From contig NZ_LN889813.1 of the NCBI RefSeq assembly GCF_900009145.1, forward strand, positions 73,929-137,928: a DNA stretch of 64,000 nucleotides. Direction: 5' to 3'. Within the stretch, counting starts at the first letter, position 1, and each line of letters opens with the position of its first letter. The notes below the pieces were generated by a model. That model made no database searches. It was not told the DNA's origin and worked only from the letters and a program-made list of their open reading frames with translations. Positions 36,498 through 43,910 of this stretch are shown here, piece by piece. The translations under genes and the position numbers were made by a program. Source of the stretch: Planktothrix tepida PCC 9214 (GTDB lineage: Bacteria > Cyanobacteriota > Cyanobacteriia > Cyanobacteriales > Microcoleaceae).

Positions 36498-36552
36498 GCT
36501 AAAAGCCTTGAAATCAATTTCAGGCGTAGGGGCGAGGTTACCTCGCCCCTAC
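36498..36552. repeat. 55-bp dispersed hairpin element, copy 1
   Basis: A composite palindrome: GCTAAAAGCCTTGAAATC-AATTTCAGGC (split here), then GTAGGGGCGAGG-TTA-CCTCGCCCCTAC (36526-36552). The reverse-complement copy lies at 52335-52390. It sits between the convergent nadR and inositol monophosphatase genes and may serve as their bidirectional terminator. Confidence 0.7.
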
Positions 36553-36556
36553 AAAC

Positions 36557-37378
36557 TTATTTATCCTTCCAACTCGATAACGGTGGGGTTTCTACTAACG
36601 CTTGACTTAAACGTTCATGCAAATAACCATTAGTCGCTAAAATTCGACCCGAACGCATTTCAAAAGCACTGCTATCATAAGCCGTTACTTTCCCTCCGGC
36701 TTCTTCTACTAATACAATTCCAGCCGCCATATCCCAAGGAGATAAACCCCGTTCCCAATAGCCATCTAAGCGTCCACAGGCGGTATGAGCTAAATCAATT
36801 GAAGCCGCACCACTACGACGAACCCCTTGAGTTAAATGGGTTAAATAGGCAAATTCCGCATAATTATTATCCGCCGTTTCTCGACGGTCATAGGCAAAGC
36901 CAGTGACTAATAAACTGTTAGCTAAAGTATCACTTTTAGAAACATGGATTAAACGATTATTGCAAGTTGCGCCTAATCCTTTGGCGGCTTGAAATAATTC
37001 ATCATGAAACGGATCATAGATTGCCCCCACTTGAGGAATACCCTCAATTAATAACCCAATGGAAACCGAAAAAAACGGATATTGATGGGCAAAATTTGTC
37101 GTTCCATCTAACGGATCAATAGCCCACAGGTAAGGACTGGTTAGATCTCCTAATTTTCCAGATTCTTCTGTTAAAATGCCATGGTCAGGGACATAACGTT
37201 CTAACACCGATAAAATTGCGGCTTCCGAAGCTTTATCCGCTTCCGTAACTAAATCCCCAGACCGTCCTTTTTCTTGAATATCTTCTAAATTCCCTAAATA
37301 AGTTTTTAAAACTGCACCCCCCGCCTGAGCCGCTAAAGTCGCTAGATCTAAAAAAAACTGTAATTCGTTTGTACTCAT
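36557..37378 (-). CDS. Inositol monophosphatase family protein
   Basis: The 273-residue enzyme has all the metal sites of the Mg2+-dependent IMPase family: GILTEESGK, the DPLDGTTNFAH motif, and SPWDMAAGIVLVEEAGG. It likely hydrolyses inositol phosphates or related sugar phosphates (histidinol phosphate or fructose bisphosphate cannot be excluded) in the cytoplasm. Length and ends are normal. It is convergent with nadR, with a dispersed hairpin between, and is preceded on the same strand by the nuclease-like gene. Confidence 0.9.
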   Translation of the reverse strand: MSTNELQFFLDLATLAAQAGGAVLKTYLGNLEDIQEKGRSGDLVTEADKASEAAILSVLERYVPDHGILTEESGKLGDLTSPYLWAIDPLDGTTNFAHQYPFFSVSIGLLIEGIPQVGAIYDPFHDELFQAAKGLGATCNNRLIHVSKSDTLANSLLVTGFAYDRRETADNNYAEFAYLTHLTQGVRRSGAASIDLAHTACGRLDGYWERGLSPWDMAAGIVLVEEAGGKVTAYDSSAFEMRSGRILATNGYLHERLSQALVETPPLSSWKDK

Positions 37379-37410
37379 ATTATTAAGGATTAGTTTGTAG
37401 GTTTCCGGTT

Positions 37411-38073
37411 TCAGTTAATATTCAGCAACTCAGGATTATTAGAATGACTCTGGGGTTGTTGTTGTCGAAATTCAGTTGGAGTTAAACGCATGGGTTTTTC
37501 CGGGTTCCAAATGCCATTTCCCATGAGTCGAGCATATTCTTGAGCATAGTTTAACCGTTGACGATACTGAGTCTGAAAATTTGAGGTAACAGAGCGATAA
37601 ACGGATGAAATTTCTGCTAAGACAAATCCACTTTTCACTAATTCTTCATTCACCAACGTTTGATTTAACCAAATATAGCCGGAGATGCGACCATAGCGAT
37701 CTTTCTTGTTTAAATCTGCTTCTAGGAGAATTTTTTTACCCTCACACAGTTGTTTTAAGTATTGTTTAGCATTAACCCCCCAAGGGTCTTGTTTCAAGTC
37801 AGGTGCAGTAATTCCTGCTAACCGAACTTGTTGCAACACCGGAATTTTACCCGTTTTATCGAGAATTTCCAGACTTTGACCACTAATCACTCGTTCAACT
37901 TTAGTAAAGATCCCTTTAGGAAGGTCAGGTTGAGAACAACTGGTTAAAAACAGCAAAATTCCCAATAATAGTCCACCATACCCTTTTACTGGAAACCTGA
38001 AATCAATTAACCTACCTTGACTTTCCCAGTTAAAAAAGCTGAGGAAGTTGAATTGATATTCAGATTTTCTCAA
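37411..38073 (-). CDS. Thermonuclease-family (SNase-like) lipoprotein
   Basis: The frame is open from 38184, but the first 37 codons would overlap the end of the ferredoxin gene, so a TTG at 38073 is preferred (220 residues). A hydrophobic segment ends in LLFLTSC, a lipobox, then an SNase fold: QVRLAGITAPDLKQDPWG, ILLEADLNKKDRYGRISGYIWL, and the NEELVKSGFVLAE helix. In staphylococcal nuclease R35, E43 and R87 are catalytic; here R (VRLAG) and the DRYGR arginine are visible. It would act outside the cell membrane. It probably follows ferredoxin in one transcript. Confidence 0.8.
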   Translation of the reverse strand: MRKSEYQFNFLSFFNWESQGRLIDFRFPVKGYGGLLLGILLFLTSCSQPDLPKGIFTKVERVISGQSLEILDKTGKIPVLQQVRLAGITAPDLKQDPWGVNAKQYLKQLCEGKKILLEADLNKKDRYGRISGYIWLNQTLVNEELVKSGFVLAEISSVYRSVTSNFQTQYRQRLNYAQEYARLMGNGIWNPEKPMRLTPTEFRQQQPQSHSNNPELLNIN

Positions 38074-38083
38074 TTTGAGTAAA

Positions 38084-38452
38084 TTAATCTTCGTCCAAGG
38101 GTAATCCGGTTTTAACTTTGCCTTTACCAAAGTAACGGCCGAATTGAAGTTCATATACTTCATCCTCGTCTTGGGTTTCCACAACTAAATCTGAACGGGG
38201 ATAACTGACGCACAATAACGCATACCCCTGTTTCTGTAACTCTGGGGTGAGTCCCAACGCTTCCGACTGGTGCAACTGGCCAGAAACCACCCGCACCGCA
38301 CAGGTCGTACAGGCGCCATTGCGACAGGAAAAGGGCAAATCTACCCCCTGATTTTCGGCACTTTGCAGAATATAGCGATCTTCGGGAACATTGACATAAT
38401 AGCGTTCACCCGTCTGGCGATAATGAATTTCTATTCGGTGGGAACGGGACAT
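38084..38452 (-). CDS. Plant-type 2Fe-2S ferredoxin with C-terminal extension
   Basis: The 122-residue electron carrier has the cluster-binding motif C-x4-C-x2-C in CRNGACTTC and the fourth Cys in ALLCVSYPRSD. A C-terminal tail of about 23 residues (VYELQFGRYFGKGKVKTG) exceeds the photosynthetic PetF, and resembles the FdC2 branch of ferredoxins, which are essential in cyanobacteria but of unclear partner. The ATG at 38452 is clear. The nuclease gene follows on the same strand 10 bases after its stop if the TTG start is right. Confidence 0.9.
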   Translation of the reverse strand: MSRSHRIEIHYRQTGERYYVNVPEDRYILQSAENQGVDLPFSCRNGACTTCAVRVVSGQLHQSEALGLTPELQKQGYALLCVSYPRSDLVVETQDEDEVYELQFGRYFGKGKVKTGLPLDED

Positions 38453-38475
38453 AAAAAAAATTTTTTGAGAGAGTG

Positions 38476-38505
38476 TTGACTTTCCAGAACTTATGATAAT
38501 ATATA
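38476..38505 (+). promoter_or_regulatory. Candidate sigma-70-type promoter of the tRNA-Ser gene
   Basis: TTGACT at 38476-38481 is followed 18 bases on by TATATA at 38500-38505, 33 bases upstream of the tRNA start. A second possible -10, TATGAT, lies at 38492-38497 but is too close. The assignment is by motif only. Confidence 0.4.
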
Positions 38506-38537
38506 TTTTTGTGGGTAAAAACGAAATATTTCCCCCT

Positions 38538-38624
38538 GGAGAGGTGGCCGAGCGGTTGAAGGCGCGACACTGGAAATGTCGTTTAGGGGTGACTCTAACG
38601 AGGGTTCGAATCCCTCCCTCTCCG
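38538..38624 (+). tRNA. tRNA-Ser (anticodon GGA)
   Basis: The 87-base gene starts GGAGAGG and ends CCTCTCC plus a discriminator G. The anticodon loop CTGGAAA gives anticodon GGA (38572-38574), which reads UCC/UCU serine codons. A long variable arm typical of class II tRNAs and the T-loop GGTTCGAATCC are present. No CCA is encoded. Confidence 0.95.
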
Positions 38625-38697
38625 TTTTAAATTCTAAAGACGCAGCTTGTTGATCAACTGCGTCTCTGTTTGTATCAGAATTCAGGAGAGCTAAATT

Positions 38698-39438
38698 TTA
38701 AGCATTATAAAGCCGATAATTTAACTCACTCGCTAACCAATCTTTAAACAGTTTTTGAATAATCTCTTGAGTTCGTTCAATGGTCAGTTCAGCTTGAATA
38801 AACTCTTCAACTAAGATTAGATGATAACCTTGGTCAGTTTTGACAGGACTTAATATTTCTCCAGGGGTAGCAGCAAATACAATAGCGGCAAAATCCGCTT
38901 TTAATCCCCAACGATAGAGTTGACCTTCATATCCGCAGCGTTCACGACGTCCGGGTTCAATATCATATAAATGGGCGGCATGATAGAAACTAATTTCTTC
39001 TTCTTCTATCTGATAAAATAACTCTCTAGCCAAGCGTTCATAGGGAACAATAATTTGATATAAGGAAACTTGCTCAAAATTTAAGCGATTTTGAATAAAG
39101 TATTTTTCAACGTCTTTAGTAAATAAAGATTCTGCTAATTTTTGCGCTAAAAGACGTTCTCGAATTCCCGCTTCCCAGTCATCGGATGTGATCATTTGGT
39201 CAGCTAACCAAGCTAAGGTATCCGCCGCTTTTTCTAAGCGTTTGGCATAACGTTGTTGGTTAGCTTGGTTTTGAATTTCTTCAGCCGTCACAATAATACC
39301 TCTTTCCTCAGCAACTTGATTAATAACTTTTTGAGACAATATTTTCTGATAAACTTCCTTGAATTCTAGGTTTTGTTTCAGGAAGCTAATAATTTCTTCA
39401 TTATCAAGTAAATCCTTGGAAAGTTGCACCATAATCAT
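38698..39438 (-). CDS. Parvulin-like peptidylprolyl isomerase / SurA-N-type protein
   Basis: From the ATG at 39438 (or 39432) the product has 246 residues; an upstream TTG at 39453 is possible. A helical N-terminal chaperone region (FLKQNLEFKEVYQKILSQKV, EERGIIVTAEEIQNQA) is followed by a parvulin domain at about 125-215 (SLYQIIVPYERLAREL, GQLYRWGLKADFAAIVFAAT, PGEILSPVKTDQGYHLILVE). It has no signal peptide. Genes of this kind often accompany HlyD/C39 exporters in cyanobacteria, and here it lies next to such a cluster. It may keep the precursors export-competent; that is inference. Confidence 0.8.
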   Translation of the reverse strand: MIMVQLSKDLLDNEEIISFLKQNLEFKEVYQKILSQKVINQVAEERGIIVTAEEIQNQANQQRYAKRLEKAADTLAWLADQMITSDDWEAGIRERLLAQKLAESLFTKDVEKYFIQNRLNFEQVSLYQIIVPYERLARELFYQIEEEEISFYHAAHLYDIEPGRRERCGYEGQLYRWGLKADFAAIVFAATPGEILSPVKTDQGYHLILVEEFIQAELTIERTQEIIQKLFKDWLASELNYRLYNA

Positions 39439-39699
39439 TTGTGGAAATCCCAACTCTTTTTAACTTAACATGAGCAGACTGTTATAAATTACCGTTAAAT
39501 TGGCTGACGTTAATTTTGTTTGTCCATTGAGCGAAAATATCCTTAGAATTCAGGGTAATGTTTCTCATTGCCTTTAAAGGAAATAAGTTGATGTGGTAAA
39601 AATCTGAAAATTCAATAACTTTCAGATTAAGTATTTTTACTAATTGTTAAAGCCGAGTCAATCAAATTCAGATTGTAACTCAGTGCTCAAGATTGTTGT

Positions 39700-39712
39700 T
39701 GCCAAAATGGCA
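39700..39712. promoter_or_regulatory. Palindrome TGCCAAAATGGCA, copy 1
   Basis: Perfect five-base arms around AAA, in the divergent gap between the parvulin-like gene and the first precursor. It is a candidate operator; see copies 2-7. Confidence 0.6.
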
Positions 39713-39833
39713 GTTTGTTTGAGAGATAAAATTCTCATGATTTTTGGGGGAAAGTAAAAAAGCATGATTTTTTTGATTCTATATAATATGGGATTAGGCT
39801 AGTTTCTAGGTTTTCGCACCCGCCAAAATTAAT

Positions 39834-39848
39834 TTGCCAAAATGGCAA
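39834..39848. promoter_or_regulatory. Palindrome TTGCCAAAATGGCAA, copy 2
   Basis: Perfect six-base arms around AAA, 135 bases after copy 1. It has a degenerate half-site (CGCCAAAATTAA) just before it. Confidence 0.6.
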
Positions 39849-39924
39849 CACAGGTGGAAAAAGCCCGACTATATTAAGAACATCGAAGGAAACAAAGTTT
39901 TTCAGCCAAAACAGAAAAAGATTC

Positions 39925-39937
39925 TGCCAAAATGGCA
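39925..39937. promoter_or_regulatory. Palindrome TGCCAAAATGGCA, copy 3
   Basis: It is 90 bases after copy 2 and preceded by AGAAAAAGATTC, which is shared with copy 4. Confidence 0.6.
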
Positions 39938-40003
39938 AGGCAAGCATTGTTACTTTTGATAAATTGATCACAGAAAAACAAAATAGTTACCGAAAAAAGA
40001 TTC

Positions 40004-40016
40004 TGCCAAAATGGCA
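40004..40016. promoter_or_regulatory. Palindrome TGCCAAAATGGCA, copy 4
   Basis: It is 79 bases after copy 3 and 77 bases upstream of the first precursor ATG, so it lies where a promoter or operator of the precursor operon is expected. Confidence 0.6.
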
Positions 40017-40092
40017 ACATAGACACCATGAAGCAAGCTAAATTAGGTAACAGAAAAACCAAAATAAACTCGCTTGAAAACGGAGAAAGACA

Positions 40093-40401
40093 ATGATTAT
40101 TTCTGATCTGAACTACTTGGAAGATGCTACTCAAGATGTCGTTGGCGGTACTTTTTCGTATACCCCTACTTTTGGGTTTAACAACTCTTACCAAATTAGT
40201 GGTACCAGCCTTACTGGATCTGGTATCTTAGTTGGAGGACTTTACGGAGTCGCATCAGGCGTTACAGGTAATTCAGCTAGTATTGGTGGTGACAACCAAG
40301 CTTTTGGTTCCTCTACTAATACACAAACCACATTTTCTCAGGTAGTCACTCCTTTTTCTAGCCAGCAATCCATCAGCGTTATTGCTCTTGCAGCGCCCTA
40401 G
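40093..40401 (+). CDS. Double-glycine leader precursor peptide 1 (bacteriocin-like)
   Basis: The 102-residue product starts MIISDLNYLEDATQDVVGG, a leader of the type cleaved by C39 peptidases after G-G (residues 18-19). The remainder is a Gly/Ser/Thr-rich core of about 83 residues (TFSYTPTFGFNNSYQISG onward) with no Cys. A GGAG ribosome-binding site lies 9 bases ahead of the ATG. It is the first gene of four on the plus strand facing the C39 exporter on the other strand. Antimicrobial or signalling activity is inferred from the leader only; no modification enzyme is nearby. Confidence 0.75.
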   Translation: MIISDLNYLEDATQDVVGGTFSYTPTFGFNNSYQISGTSLTGSGILVGGLYGVASGVTGNSASIGGDNQAFGSSTNTQTTFSQVVTPFSSQQSISVIALAAP

Positions 40402-40459
40402 TCATTTTAAATTTAAGAGTTGTCTATTTGGCAATTCTTAAATATATAAAGTGCAGAAT

Positions 40460-40501
40460 AATCTCTAAGAGTTGTCCACCTTTACTTAACTCTTAGAGAT
40501 T
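40460..40501 (+). terminator. Long inverted repeat between precursors 1 and 2 (terminator or attenuator)
   Basis: Perfect 14-bp arms AATCTCTAAGAGTT / AACTCTTAGAGATT enclose a 14-base loop, followed by ATTTTGAT. Just upstream, TTTAAGAGTTG (40411-40421) pairs with CAATTCTTAAA, giving a second hairpin. Partial termination here would set the ratio of the first precursor to the later ones. Confidence 0.65.
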
Positions 40502-40556
40502 ATTTTGATAGGCTCCCCTTCTGTTAAAAAGTCATCAAGTTAGAAGATAAAAAAAT

Positions 40557-40820
40557 ATGATAATTTCCGATCTCGATTATTTGGACTCTATACCAGAAAT
40601 GACTGCTATTTATTTAGATGGTAGTGGTGCTTTAGCAATTTCTGGATTTTCGGCAGCCGCCTTTGGTAGTTCAACCTATACTGGTGGTGTTTTTAATAAT
40701 TTGGCAATCACTCGTCCTTATGGCTCCTTGGCTGTCAGTTATGCTAGAGTTACCTCTATAGCATCTGGTAGTAATACTTGTGCCATCGCTTCTGCCTGTT
40801 CAATAGCTTCAGTGAGTTAA
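40557..40820 (+). CDS. Leader-type small peptide 2 without clear GG site
   Basis: The 87-residue product starts MIISDLDYLDSIPEMTAIYL, sharing the leader motif of precursor 1, but its first Gly positions are D-G-S-G rather than G-G, so C39 processing is uncertain. The core is Ala/Ser/Gly-rich and ends with SNTCAIASACSIASVS, with two Cys. The ribosome-binding site is weak (AGATAA). It may be a divergent or decaying member of the family, or use a G-S/S-G cleavage site. Confidence 0.65.
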   Translation: MIISDLDYLDSIPEMTAIYLDGSGALAISGFSAAAFGSSTYTGGVFNNLAITRPYGSLAVSYARVTSIASGSNTCAIASACSIASVS

Positions 40821-40871
40821 AGAATAGAGATTTAACCCAGGTTTAATAAATGCAATCAAAGATTAATCTAT

Positions 40872-41078
40872 ATGAAACACACCAAATTTTTTAGCCACAG
40901 AATAGCTTCCCCTGATGGAAAGATAATCGCGCAAGTCCAAAGTATGGTCAGTACCTCTGGCGACGAGCAAGGGAAAATTAGTCAATCAGTCATGGTCAAA
41001 ATTTCTCGTGATGGCTCTTCTAAAAGTAGTTCATCCTCGATTTCGGGGTCGGCTTCCATTTCAGTTTCTAGCAGTTAG
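40872..41078 (+). CDS. Small Ser-rich protein in the precursor operon
   Basis: The 68-residue product begins MKHTKFFSHRIASPDGKIIA, then QSMVSTSGDEQGKISQSVMV, and ends in a tail made almost only of Ser (KSSSSSISGSASISVSSS). It lacks the M-I-I-S-D-L leader. Similar short Ser-tailed proteins beginning with an SPDG turn are known to me from cyanobacterial genomes, without function. It lies between two leader peptides on the same strand with 51 and 45 base gaps, so it is most likely co-transcribed. Confidence 0.55.
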   Translation: MKHTKFFSHRIASPDGKIIAQVQSMVSTSGDEQGKISQSVMVKISRDGSSKSSSSSISGSASISVSSS

Positions 41079-41123
41079 CTTAATCGCGGAACCGTCACAT
41101 CCAATTAATTTAAACAAAAAATT

Positions 41124-41447
41124 ATGATGATTTCAGATTTATCCTACTTTGAAAAGATTTCTGAAAACGAGTTAATTTTAGGAGGAGCTTTATTAGCAGT
41201 CAATGCCTCTGTATCAGTCGAGAATGGAAGCACGTTAGCCATTACAGATGTTGAGGTTACAAATAAAGGTAAAGTGACAAAAGCAACAGGAACAGGAACA
41301 GCCATTGCTGTGGGCACAAATCCTCTAGCTGATGTTGATGTTTACTACCTAGGCTTTGATAAAGTCAAGATAAAAGTTCGTTCTGGATCGGGAGAAAACT
41401 ATGCTTTTGAGGCTCTGAAGATAAAAGCAATAGACTTGCCCAACTAA
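41124..41447 (+). CDS. Double-glycine leader precursor peptide 3
   Basis: The 107-residue product starts MMISDLSYFEKISENELI and then L-G-G (residues 20-21), a C39-type leader. The core begins ALLAVNASVSVENGST and is beta-rich with many Val, Thr and Lys, ending GENYAFEALKIKAIDLPN. It differs in composition from the first two, so the cores are not simple duplicates. A strong terminator follows 21 bases after the stop. Confidence 0.75.
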   Translation: MMISDLSYFEKISENELILGGALLAVNASVSVENGSTLAITDVEVTNKGKVTKATGTGTAIAVGTNPLADVDVYYLGFDKVKIKVRSGSGENYAFEALKIKAIDLPN

Positions 41448-41467
41448 TTAATTTTGTGACCTAATTC

Positions 41468-41504
41468 AAATACTCCCTTTTTATGAAGAGTAAAGGGAGT
41501 ATTT
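41468..41504 (+). terminator. Terminator of the precursor operon
   Basis: Perfect 13-bp arms AAATACTCCCTTT / AAAGGGAGTATTT enclose an 11-base loop. The A and T flanks allow it to act in both directions. Confidence 0.8.
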
Positions 41505-41549
41505 AATATTTTAAATCTTTTTAATCAAAATGAAATAATCATAAGTAAA

Positions 41550-41577
41550 CTCTGAAAGTTACTTTTAACTTTCAGAG
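41550..41577. terminator. Second inverted repeat after the precursor operon
   Basis: Perfect 11-bp arms CTCTGAAAGTT / AACTTTCAGAG with a 6-base loop. Being about 240 bases beyond the hetP-like stop, it could end the minus-strand transcript or block plus-strand readthrough. Confidence 0.6.
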
Positions 41578-41643
41578 GAGGTCATTTTATTCAAGTTATT
41601 CAAGGTCATCAAATAGTATTGTAATTAAGTTTCAGGATGCTTG

Positions 41644-41658
41644 TTGCCATAATGGCAA
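41644..41658. promoter_or_regulatory. Palindrome TTGCCATAATGGCAA, copy 5
   Basis: Perfect six-base arms around TAA between the precursor operon and the hetP-like gene. The centre differs from copies 1-4 but the arms are identical. Confidence 0.55.
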
Positions 41659-41816
41659 TTTTTTAAACAAGGTTCAAAAAAAAACCTGCTTGAATACAGG
41701 CGATTGTAAAAGATGGCAAGATGTAGAAAAGCGGTTTTTTAAAGAATTTTGAAAAGGAGACTCAAAAAAATTATTTTAAACTCAGCCAAACAGAAAATTG
41801 AAATTTGATAGGGGGT

Positions 41817-42200
41817 TTAGTTTAATGTCCAACTAGACAAACCTTCGTGAACCTGTAAATTCCGACATCCCCCCGAAACGCCATGACCCACTTCGGGAAT
41901 CGGTTCTAAATAAGTTAAGTCCCGAATTTGGGTAACATGAGCAGAGGTCTTAGTTTTCAGGCTGGACTGAACCGGAACAGTGTTACTGGGAGACTGACGA
42001 TTAGAATTATTATCCTTAGTCAATCGGTTGTAAGTCCGATAGGGAATATAGTGCAGTGGATTATACCCAGCAAAACGAAGAATTAAAACACAAGCCCAAG
42101 AATATTTTCCTGATAGAATTGCCTCTAGGATTTGTTCAAATTGTTCTTCACTGAGGGTTTTAGCGATTTTCGAGGTGCTGTAGGAATATTGAGCCGACAT
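41817..42200 (-). CDS. HetP-family protein with C-terminal double-glycine leader signature
   Basis: The 127-residue protein carries the HetP core at about 18-60 ([20 protein letters not shown], then [20 protein letters not shown]), a family known for heterocyst commitment in Anabaena. After a Ser/Asn-rich linker, residues 92-111 read [20 protein letters not shown], matching the leader of the nearby precursors (D-L-x-Y-L-E ... G-G). Only 16 residues (C112 to N127) follow. It is the last gene after the C39 exporter and HlyD on the minus strand, 30 bases from hlyD. A protein released or trimmed by the exporter is a clear possibility, but unproven. Confidence 0.82.
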   Translation of the reverse strand: MSAQYSYSTSKIAKTLSEEQFEQILEAILSGKYSWACVLILRFAGYNPLHYIPYRTYNRLTKDNNSNRQSPSNTVPVQSSLKTKTSAHVTQIRDLTYLEPIPEVGHGVSGGCRNLQVHEGLSSWTLN

Positions 42201-42230
42201 TTCCTTTACTCCTAATCTGTAAGTAGTGTT

Positions 42231-43910
42231 TTACAAATCAATCCCATTTTTCTGCAATTGCAGAATCGGATTAAGCAGAATATCCAGAATCCGACGACGA
42301 CGAATGATAATATCCGCACTAGCCGTTTGTCCGGGTTTTAACTGAATTTTCTGATTTTGTTGCAAAACATAGTCCTTTTTTAACACAATTTTTAATTTAT
42401 AAACAGGGCCAACTCCTTGATCGATTTTAGTATCGGGTGAAATTGAGTTAACCGTCCCTTCAAACACCCCATAATTTTGATAAGGATAAGCATCAAATTT
42501 GACTTTAACCGACATTCCGGTTTTCACAAATCCGGCTTTGTCGTTTGGGAGACTCGCGGTTAAAATCAAAGGTGCATTTTTGGGTGTAATTTCAGCAACG
42601 GTTTGTCCGGGTTGAATCACTTCTCCCGAATTAAACACATTCAACGTAGAAACAATACCATCAACGGGGGAATAGAGGTATCGTTCTTGAAGTTTTGCTT
42701 CAGCCATTGCGATCAAATTTTGAGTGTCTTTAATTTGGGCTTGTAACTGTGTCACTTCTAACTCAGTTTGTTGAATTTTTTGCTGGGTTTCGACTTGAAT
42801 TGTTTTCGCCTCCGCTTGTCTTTGGGCTAATTCCGCATTCAATTGTTCAATTTCAACTTGAGATTGTTGTAATTCTCCTTGAGATTGGGTGATTAATCGT
42901 TGCCGATCTCGGAAACTTTGTTCCGCTTGAAAAATCTGTTCTTGGGTACTATTTTTTTCTGATAATTGTGCTTGAACAATACCTCGTTCTTGATCCCGTA
43001 GATTTTGTTCAGCTTGAAACACTAAGTCTTTAGAAATAGCACCACTCTGTAACAGAGGTTTTAACCGTTCTAGTCGTTCTTGTGCCGCTAATTCTCCCTC
43101 CTGCAATTTTTCAATTAAGGTTTGAGTTTCTGCTGTTAAGGGTTGTAAAGATTTAACTCGTTCTTGAGTAGCTTTGGCTTCAAAATTGAGTTGATCCAGT
43201 AACCGTTGATTCGAGGCAATTTGGCTTTTTACTCGTTCAATACTTGCCTGTTGAGCTTGAATTTGAGCCCTGGCAATTGCCGATTGAGTTTGTGCTTCTA
43301 AATGAATCCGTTCAATTAAGCCTTGTTTTTGAGTTAGTTCAGCTTTCAAGGCGGTGAGTTGTTGTTGTAATCTCGTTAATTCTGTCGTAGCAATCTGTCG
43401 ATCCAGTTCGGCTAAAACCTCACCTTTTTTAACAGTTTGTCCTTCTTTAATCGGAATTTGAGAAACTTTTCCTAACTCAACGGCATGAATTTTATAAACT
43501 TCCCCTTGGGGTGCTAATTGACCTCTGGCTTGACCCACTTCATCAACGGTTCCAAAATATCCCCAGGCGACAAACGCCACACAAAAAATAAATCCTCCTA
43601 ACATTAATTGCAGAGGAAAAGACGCTGGCGGTTGATCGAGTAAAGATTGTAAAGCACTTGACCAGTCTTCTTTTGGAGTCGGAACACTGGGTAGAGGGGG
43701 AGATTTTTTGGGGACGGTTTGGGGGGGAGCCAATTGGGGGAAGGGGACAGAACCCGTTATCCCGCCATAAATCTGCTCGGTTTGTTCTCGCTCTTCCCGA
43801 CTGAATTGTAGATCCTGTAAGTATTCCTCCTCTGCGGTTATCGATAATTGGGGGTCTGGGTCATGATCAATATTGGTCTTGAAAGAGGAAAACAGTTTGT
43901 ACGGTTTCAT
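42231..43910 (-). CDS. HlyD-family membrane fusion protein
   Basis: The 559-residue adaptor links an inner-membrane ABC exporter to an outer-membrane channel. A cytoplasmic N-terminal tail of 100 residues (long for the family, with Pro-rich stretch) precedes one TM helix at about 101-120, then a lipoyl half-motif, a coiled coil from about 165 to 400, the second lipoyl half (YLYSPVDGIVSTLNVFNSGE) and a beta-barrel ending QTASADIIIRRRRILDILL. It lies 362 bases after the C39 exporter gene and 30 bases before the hetP-like gene, and is clearly part of one export system. Confidence 0.92.
   Translation of the reverse strand: MKPYKLFSSFKTNIDHDPDPQLSITAEEEYLQDLQFSREEREQTEQIYGGITGSVPFPQLAPPQTVPKKSPPLPSVPTPKEDWSSALQSLLDQPPASFPLQLMLGGFIFCVAFVAWGYFGTVDEVGQARGQLAPQGEVYKIHAVELGKVSQIPIKEGQTVKKGEVLAELDRQIATTELTRLQQQLTALKAELTQKQGLIERIHLEAQTQSAIARAQIQAQQASIERVKSQIASNQRLLDQLNFEAKATQERVKSLQPLTAETQTLIEKLQEGELAAQERLERLKPLLQSGAISKDLVFQAEQNLRDQERGIVQAQLSEKNSTQEQIFQAEQSFRDRQRLITQSQGELQQSQVEIEQLNAELAQRQAEAKTIQVETQQKIQQTELEVTQLQAQIKDTQNLIAMAEAKLQERYLYSPVDGIVSTLNVFNSGEVIQPGQTVAEITPKNAPLILTASLPNDKAGFVKTGMSVKVKFDAYPYQNYGVFEGTVNSISPDTKIDQGVGPVYKLKIVLKKDYVLQQNQKIQLKPGQTASADIIIRRRRILDILLNPILQLQKNGIDL

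Larger units (their letters stand above)
39454..40092. other. Regulatory region upstream of the precursor genes with four palindromes
   Basis: This 640-base gap between divergent genes carries four copies of the palindrome TGCCA-AAA-TGGCA (39700, 39835, 39925, 40004). Copies 3 and 4 share a longer context (GATTCTGCCAAAATGGCAA). Degenerate half-sites GCCAAAA lie at 39821 and 39905. Apparent minus-strand frames here (with repeated LPFWQN) are just translations of the repeats. A GGAG at 40081-40084 is the ribosome-binding site of the first precursor. Confidence 0.7.
41448..41816. other. Gap between the convergent precursor operon and hetP-like gene
   Basis: This gap carries the precursor terminator (41468-41504), a second 11-bp inverted repeat (41550-41577) and palindrome copy 5 (41644-41658). 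A single half-site (GATGGCAAGATG) lies near 41713. No small gene is apparent in it. Confidence 0.6.

Noticed and set aside
39700-40016. Possible CRISPR array from four similar short repeats
   Set aside because: The repeats are only 13-18 bases, spaced 79-135 bases apart, and further copies are scattered over 8 kb; no cas genes.
39735-40194. Minus-strand frames with repeated LPFWQN motif
   Set aside because: The repeated residues are just the translation of the TTGCCATTTTGGCAGAAT palindrome copies; the frames overlap the first precursor gene.
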